From: Mactra quadrangularis
Taxonomy: Eukaryota > Mollusca > Bivalvia > Venerida > Mactridae
NCBI GenBank assembly: GCA_025267735.1
Contig: CM046299.1
Coordinates: 31,325,987-31,389,986, forward strand
Length of the DNA: 64,000 bases
Direction: 5' to 3'
Shown here: positions 58,251-64,000 of the stretch, one piece after another
Layout: every line of letters begins with the position of its first letter
How positions within the stretch are numbered: position 1 is the stretch's first letter
Notes under the pieces: model-generated
Database searches by the model: none
What the model was told of the DNA's origin: nothing
The model's input: the letters and a program-made list of their open reading frames with translations, nothing else
Made by a program: the position numbers and the translations under genes

Positions 58251-59699
58251 TTAAAATGGAGTTTGCTCCTTTTAATCAACTGATTTGTGATATATTTTGT
58301 TTGCTGCAATTTTCGTGTTACTGGCAAGTCACATTATCACTCTAAATAAACTTGTCTTGTTCATTTTATGTCTATTTTACATCGATACATGCCATATCAA
58401 CTCTAAATAACTGGCAACTGTAAATCAAGGTCACATAGGTGACACAACACTGCAGTGAAAATGTGCATGAAAATATTGATAGATCTAGATACCATAAGTT
58501 ATTTTATTTGTTGATACTCAAAGTCTGGTGACAAAAATGTTGACTGAAAAAGGTAAAGAAAAAGCAACACCAGGGGCAAGTCCAGGATTTTTTTCTAGGG
58601 GTGGGGGTCCAAACTTTTCTAGGTGGTGGGTCAGAACTTTGGACCACAACCGTATTATATACATTTTGCTTGAAATACAGGTTTTTTAAGTGTCCGAACC
58701 ATCCAGTGAATGCCTATTATGAATCAATTATCATTATAATATAATATATCAGGAGTGGGCGTGGCCAAGGGGTTACGACGTTGAACTGGTTGGATAACCA
58801 GCTCTGCCTTGGTTCGAATCCCATCCAAAACATACCCCACTTATTCCTTGAGCAAGAAACTTTATCCTACTAGCTCAGTACTGGAGGACTTCGAAGCAAA
58901 CTCAAGTGATAAATCTTGTTTCACAATCAAGCTAAAATAAATTGGTAAGAGAAAAATAAATAAATAAAATTATCATTATGTTGTTATTACCTGCAAAATA
59001 CAATGTTTTGATCTAACTTGGATATTTTTTTTTAATTGGGAAAAATCCCACAGGAGGATTTGAGTATCAACAATTAAAAAAATTATTTGCCTTATTCAAA
59101 AGAATTATAATTCCAGGTGTCAAATCTGGCTTTCACTTCTAAATTGCCACTCAACTCTTTATTAAACAGTTTTATAAATGTACCTTTAAATTAAAACTGA
59201 TTTCCTAATGATCTGACAATAGGCAAGTTCAGGGATTCCCAGCATTTTTGCTCTTAGCTTCCCTTGTTGATTTTTCCTAGCGGCGTAGCCAATCCAGCCA
59301 TAGATCCAATAATGTGAAAAATTGCAGTTGCTTATGATAGAATTTCAACATAATGTTGTGGTAGATCTAGTGACCTAATTTTGTGGTTCTGAAACTACAT
59401 GATAATGCAATAAAAACTTCTTTTGCATCTTTTCTTTACTTGAATCTCAGATGCTGGCAAACTATGATGTTTTTTCATTCTAAAATGGAAAAGTCATGTG
59501 TTTAGATAATGAATATTTTCATAATTAATGACTTAAAAACATAATCATGTTTCACAGTTCCTATATGAAGCGTTTTTCTCGACAGGAACATGTTATTTTT
59601 GTATAAAATGTCAAATTATGAAAGCCAAAGTGATGCTCAGTAAGGTAAATGCTAAATACAGTATTAGACTCAACTCCTGAGATAATATATATTTTTTTC
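58251..59699. other. Intergenic stretch with one SINE
   Basis: Contains the 58750-58975 SINE and a G-rich GGGGTGGGGGTCC stretch near 58600. No gene recognised. Confidence 0.35.
58750..58975 (+). repeat. tRNA-derived SINE, family C
   Basis: A box-like GGCGTGGCCAAGGGGTTACG and B box GGTTCGAATCCCATCC with serine/leucine-like spacing are followed by CCTTGAGCAAGAAACTTTAT, a motif like the conserved cores of several metazoan SINE superfamilies, and a TAAATAAATAAA end. Confidence 0.7.
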
Positions 59700-59709
59700 C
59701 TTGATTAAC

Positions 59710-60240
59710 CATGGAGGGAAATCCTGGGATCCAGGACCTGGGTTTCGGGATTGTAAAAAATATATAGGGAAAACTATATTTGTGTTGATTATTGTCAAGG
59801 CGATTAAACGTAAACACTTTATTTTATTCTGTATGTAATGACTGATTTGTTGTTTTAAAATTTAGATTTAAATTTATTTAGAACTTTTCATTAACAAACT
59901 TGAAATGTGAAAAATATTAATACATTAAAAATATGTATACAAATGTATATATATTGGTATTTTTTCTCCTTTTTTAAAAACTACAAATAAAAAAACATCT
60001 GTACTAGATACTACAATTTGTACGAAAAAAAAAAGATTATCTTTTCATTATTTAAATGTTTTGTGGGGATTTTTTTAATAAGGAGAAAAAGTATCAAAAG
60101 ATATATTTTTTAGTGAATTTTACAATTTAAAATAAAGTGTTAACGTTTAATCGTCTTTTATGACAATAATCATCACAAAATTATATTTAATATAATTTTC
60201 CCTATACATTTAATACAATCCCGGGATCCCCCCCCCCCAC
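59710..60240. mobile_element. Inverted-repeat element flanked by CTTGATTAAC
   Basis: Arms share GGGATTGTA, TATAGGGAAAA, GATTATTGTCA and GACGATTAAACGT in inverted order over about 110 bp. CTTGATTAAC occurs on both sides (59700-59709 and 60241-60250), a 10-bp direct repeat compatible with an 8-10-bp target duplication. No gene inside. Confidence 0.65.
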
Positions 60241-60250
60241 CTTGATTAAC

Positions 60251-60823
60251 ACTATATTATAATATGGTTTATATACACTAAGGACCCTGTAGTGTCCTTG
60301 TTAGAAGGCAGATCTTTAAAATTCTTCCTCCGGTCTGAAGTTAAACTATAATCAGATTCATTCAGATACATTAGTTTCTAAATATGTGCAGTGTTAAGAG
60401 AAAGTTAGCATTTAAGAGATTTCACTATTGATATTTGTAGGCGAAAGTTTGATAGTTTAATGTGCATATATGTTTTACATATTTGATCATTTCTTTTGAT
60501 AAGCAATATGAATTTCAAATAATTATGAAGTATAAATTATAGATTAGGCCTTATAAAATGATTTTCATAATTAAATAAAGACAGTTAGATGAAGAGCAGA
60601 GGCTGTATATCATTTTAATGACATTCACTGACTAGTTCAATAGCTCTTAACTTTATCTAAGTCAAAGTACATGTAACAAGCAAGAAATTAAGGTAAATTA
60701 AGTTATAACATTAACATGATTAAAAAAACAATGTAACTTATTGTAAATTTTTAAAAAGTATTTAAGGAAGTGAGATCACTTCTCATATATATCATTGACT
60801 GCTGACTGTATTGTATATTTCAG
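60251..60823. promoter_or_regulatory. Upstream intron of the zinc-finger gene
   Basis: AT-rich, without a CpG-rich promoter. TTGTATATTTCAG at about 60811-60823 is a good 3' splice site, so the start codon exon is not the first exon and the promoter lies further upstream, where I could not locate it. Confidence 0.4.
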
Positions 60824-60859
60824 ATTTGTTAATAACTCACCAAGTAAAGACTTTTTATA

Positions 60860-62447
60860 ATGGATAGTAAAAATAATCCTCGAGAAAGGATCTACTTTTC
60901 TAACAATTTATCTGTGTTGCCTCCTGAAAGATCTGACATACAGCACAACATTGACCAATCTCACAGTCTACCAAGTACTCTGTATCAAGGTTCACATGAT
61001 CATATTGAGAAACAATCACCCATTCCGTATGATGGTAGGGAAGTGTTTCTGATGTCATCAAAACAAACCTTCATTGATCCATCATATGATAAGAATAGAT
61101 CTAGAAAAGGACATAAAGTAAAAGCCAAGTATTCTCAAGACTCTACAAGGCATAGTTTTGGTGAAGATGAACATCAAAGACATCAGATGACAACAAGGAA
61201 CATTTCCTGTACCTCTAATAATTGTTATTCCAATGCAGGGGAAACATTCTCATGTGGATTGTGCTTGCTTGTCTATGATAGCATTTGTCAACTTCACTTT
61301 CATATGAAAGACCAACATGATGTCAAAGCATATACATTTGATCTGATATTAGGATCAGCATTTCCAATAGCAGAAATGAAAGCTAAGTGGTCGCAAACAG
61401 ACATCAATGATTTGGATGTTCAAGATTTTGTTCCAATAAAATGTGAGCTGAATACTTATGAAGAAACTGAAATGGCTGGACAGCCTAATGAGGATATTGC
61501 TGGGGTTGAACAATTAAATTTTGAGAGTTTTAATGAAACTTCTGACTTCAGAAGTCAAGATGCTGAGTTTGATAGCAAAGAAATAGTGGAGAAACTTTTC
61601 CATAAAGTTCGTGACAATTCTGAAACTGAAGTGAATGATCAAATAGATTATGAAAGTAATAAAGTTAATGTGAGCAAAACGTTAAATTCTGGAAGTAATG
61701 AAGTTTCATTGAATTCAGATGTTGATTATGCTCCTGAATATGAAACTTCCACTGATGAAGAAATATATGATTACATGGACAATATAACCATTAAAAAAGG
61801 TAATAAGAAGAAAACTGTCAACAAGTTACCTTCAACAAAGAAGCAAAAACGGCTAGGTAAGAAAACAAACAAACAGACTGAAAAAGCTGATAAGAAGCCA
61901 AGTACTTCAATGTTAGAATGTGAAATGTGTGGAACTAAGTACAATTTGATGTCAAGGCTGAAATATCACATGATGAAAGTTCATTCAAAGGTGTATGATG
62001 GAGCACCTAGACTTTGTAAATGGTGTGGTAAAAGTCAGAAAGGAATGAGATCATATCTTGCACATATTAGGCAATGTGAGAAGAATGAAAACCGTATGTG
62101 TTTCATCTGTCAACAATATTTTCCATCTAAAACAGAATTAATGGAACATTTATCAACTCATAATGATGATACTTGTTATATCTGCCAGAAAACTTTCCGA
62201 AGACCCATATTTCTTCATCATCATTTAAGGCGTCATAATAGAACAAAATCTGTTCAATGTGAACATTGTGGAAAATCATTTGTTTATCAGTATGAACTTA
62301 CAAAGCATCTAGAATGCTGTAATAAAGATCCTGCCATCGAATGTGATCAATGCGATTTGAAATTCAAGACAGAATATGCTCTTCAGAATCACAAACTTGT
62401 CCATTCAGATCTTAAGCCGTATGTTTGTCATATATGTGGACATGCAG
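60860..62447 (+). CDS. C2H2 zinc-finger protein, first coding exon (partial)
   Basis: This is a probable nuclear DNA-binding regulator of unknown target. The exon starts after an acceptor at about 60823; the ATG at 60860 is preceded by an in-frame TAA at 60845, so the N-terminus is complete. It encodes a polar N-terminus, a lone finger (C132, C135, H148, H153), an acidic Ser-rich stretch (about 160-310), a lysine-rich likely nuclear signal (about 312-347), then fingers at C354/C357/H370/H375, C386/C389/H402/C406, C414/C417/H430/H434, C439/C442/H455/H459, C467/C470/H483/C487 and C495/C498/H511/H515. Two of these are C2HC. An eighth finger begins at C523/C526 and is cut at GCAG|GTTAGG, so the gene continues outside the window. 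Orthology cannot be assigned by eye. Confidence 0.88.
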
Positions 62448-64000
62448 GTTAGGTCACTTTTTAACCTATCTACAAGTTATGGAAGATTTTGGGGTCATAG
62501 TAAAACCTAAAAGTTTAATAGTATTGATATCTAGAATTTGTAAGAAATACTTGTACATGTATAATACACTTATCCAATGATCTTAAGTTACACTCATCCT
62601 ATTAAGTTATTTGCATTTTCTCTGAATCCATAAAAACTATCGTTTTGTAACTTTGAACACACTAGCTAGGAAATGTTACTTTCCATTGTTTTTGGTACTT
62701 TATTTATGAGATTGCTCATCTGCATATGAAGGAAAATGTTAACTTTACAAAAGCAAAGGGTATTAATCAAAAGTCATAACTAAATTGATCGCTTGAAATT
62801 GCTGTCAACCCAGGACAATAGCGCAGCTGGTAGCGCGTCAGGATTTGGAATCTCGTGCCCGAGGGGGTGCGGGTTCGAATCCCACCCGGGGAGGTTATAT
62901 CCTTTCATGAAAATTTGACAATAATGTCGATTTTCCTCAATTGATTAGTTAATATGGAGAAGTTTCCGGCCTTGTGGAAGGGTAGGTGAGTACTGGTTAT
63001 AGACAATGGTCCAGGAAAGCTAGGTTAGGTGCGCTGGGCTCCGTAAAATGACCTAAATTATGTTGACACGGCGTTAACACCAATGAATAAATGAAATTGC
63101 TGTCCAATATATGAAATAAACTTTTAAAAAAGCCTGAAGCAGTAATTGACAGATCATTTGCATATTATACCTGTATGGCTCAATAAATGTGGTAACAAAA
63201 CTTATCTTTATTACAACAAAACAGTGTTTGTACCTGATTATAGGACGTGCCGGCCTGAACAAGGCCCACACCTCAAGACCATTCTTTGACAGATATACAT
63301 GCCATTTATGTACATAGTATATATACAACAGTCTATAAATTTTCTACATGGCATTGACATCCTGCCAAAAATTGCTTTTCACATGCCCCAAAACCAGTTT
63401 TGAACTCACATGAGTACTAAATGTGTCGGATTTCATTGTAAAATGTAAAACATATAGCTAAATTTAACTTTGTGTATGAAATATTGTGTGATATGGATCA
63501 TTTTACACATTTAAAATCAGTGTAATTAGAACATTGGTTAAGTGTATACTCTTTTAATTAAAGCCAAGCTTTATGAGGATGAGAGAACAGTATATAAATT
63601 GAACCCATAATGTTAGTTATACAAAAAAGTGTGTTAAATTACACTCTTTCAATTTTTTTAATTTACTTCATGATACATTAACTTAATTCTTTTTATTTAA
63701 TGTAATTTAAAAGATAATTTATTGATAGTTATCTCAGCTGCACTTGAGTCTGTTGTTGAAAGTCATCACCTATGACATGTCTGCATGGCTGTGATAATCT
63801 AAATCAGTAGCTTGTAATTTGATACCATTTTATAGAAAATATGCTTTCTAACGTTTTTTATTCTAAGTCAAATGATTTTATTTGAAGAAAGAGGGGTAGT
63901 TAGATGTAGTCATCAATAGTGACTTCATTCATGTCAATGAATGGAGTTAATGTTTACTGTAATATAGAAATAGGCGTTTAATCAAATGAAGAAGTTTAAT
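62448..64000. other. Intron of the zinc-finger gene
   Basis: No exon continuing the eighth finger (HTGEKPY-type linkers or C2H2 spacing) was found up to the window end. Contains one SINE. Confidence 0.5.
62812..63097 (+). repeat. tRNA-derived SINE, family A
   Basis: The head AATAGCGCAGCTGGTAGCGC and B box GGTTCGAATCC are followed by the body shared with 8331-8628 (AAGTTTCCGGCCTTGTGGAA, AGGTTAGGTGCGCTGG) and a GGCGTTAACACC...AATAAATGAAA tail. It is nearly full length. Confidence 0.85.

Noticed and set aside
62820..62895. tRNA gene
   Set aside because: A and B boxes are present but the sequence continues into a SINE body shared with 8331-8628.

Overview
The window reads as nuclear DNA of a mollusc, most likely a bivalve. 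It is AT-rich, genes are split into short exons separated by kilobase introns with GT/AG borders, and most of the sequence is repeats. Typical bivalve features are tRNA-headed SINEs, tandem minisatellites, many small inverted-repeat transposons and the GGGAGATAAC motif. The phylum call is inference from repeat character; the species cannot be named.

The main gene lies on the minus strand and fills about 0.4-45.4 kb. It is URB2 (Unhealthy ribosome biogenesis protein 2 homolog), a nucleolar protein of large-subunit ribosome assembly. I assembled 21 coding exons (926 codons) whose reading phases agree at every junction. The 3' end, with the conserved Urb2/Npa2 C-terminal domain, lies beyond position 1. 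Two candidate first exons exist. One (45,334-45,361) sits behind twin ETS sites. The other (40,570-40,606) lies inside a 4.5-kb transposon-like element with 9-bp target duplications.

The URB2 introns hold an AT minisatellite (3.3-4.4 kb), a long hairpin palindrome (4.9-6.0 kb), nested inverted-repeat elements (6.4-7.6 kb), molluscan minisatellites with nuclear-receptor-like sites (9.0-9.4 and 32.2-33.7 kb), a TA-flanked element (14 kb), LINE fragments (12 and 21 kb), an 82-bp array (23.2-23.75 kb), a 73-bp array split by a dead mariner (24.7-27.75 kb), a 64-bp array that duplicates an URB2 splice donor (28.7-29.15 kb), a 2.8-kb foldback element (29.3-32.1 kb) and a dead pogo/Tigger transposase (37.1-37.6 kb).

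From 45.4 to 60.8 kb I see no host coding gene. This stretch has a 2.4-kb foldback element with nearly identical 346-bp arms full of TTCCCG/CGGGAA palindromes (47.7-50.1 kb), a larger foldback rich in octamer motifs (51-58.2 kb) with a LINE reverse transcriptase inside it (55.4-57.2 kb), and a smaller inverted-repeat element (59.7-60.2 kb).

At 60.8 kb a plus-strand C2H2 zinc-finger gene begins. Its large exon encodes 530 residues and stops in the middle of a finger at a probable splice donor, so the gene runs past the right edge. The two host genes face away from each other across the transposon-rich 45-61 kb interval. Nothing in the sequence links them functionally.
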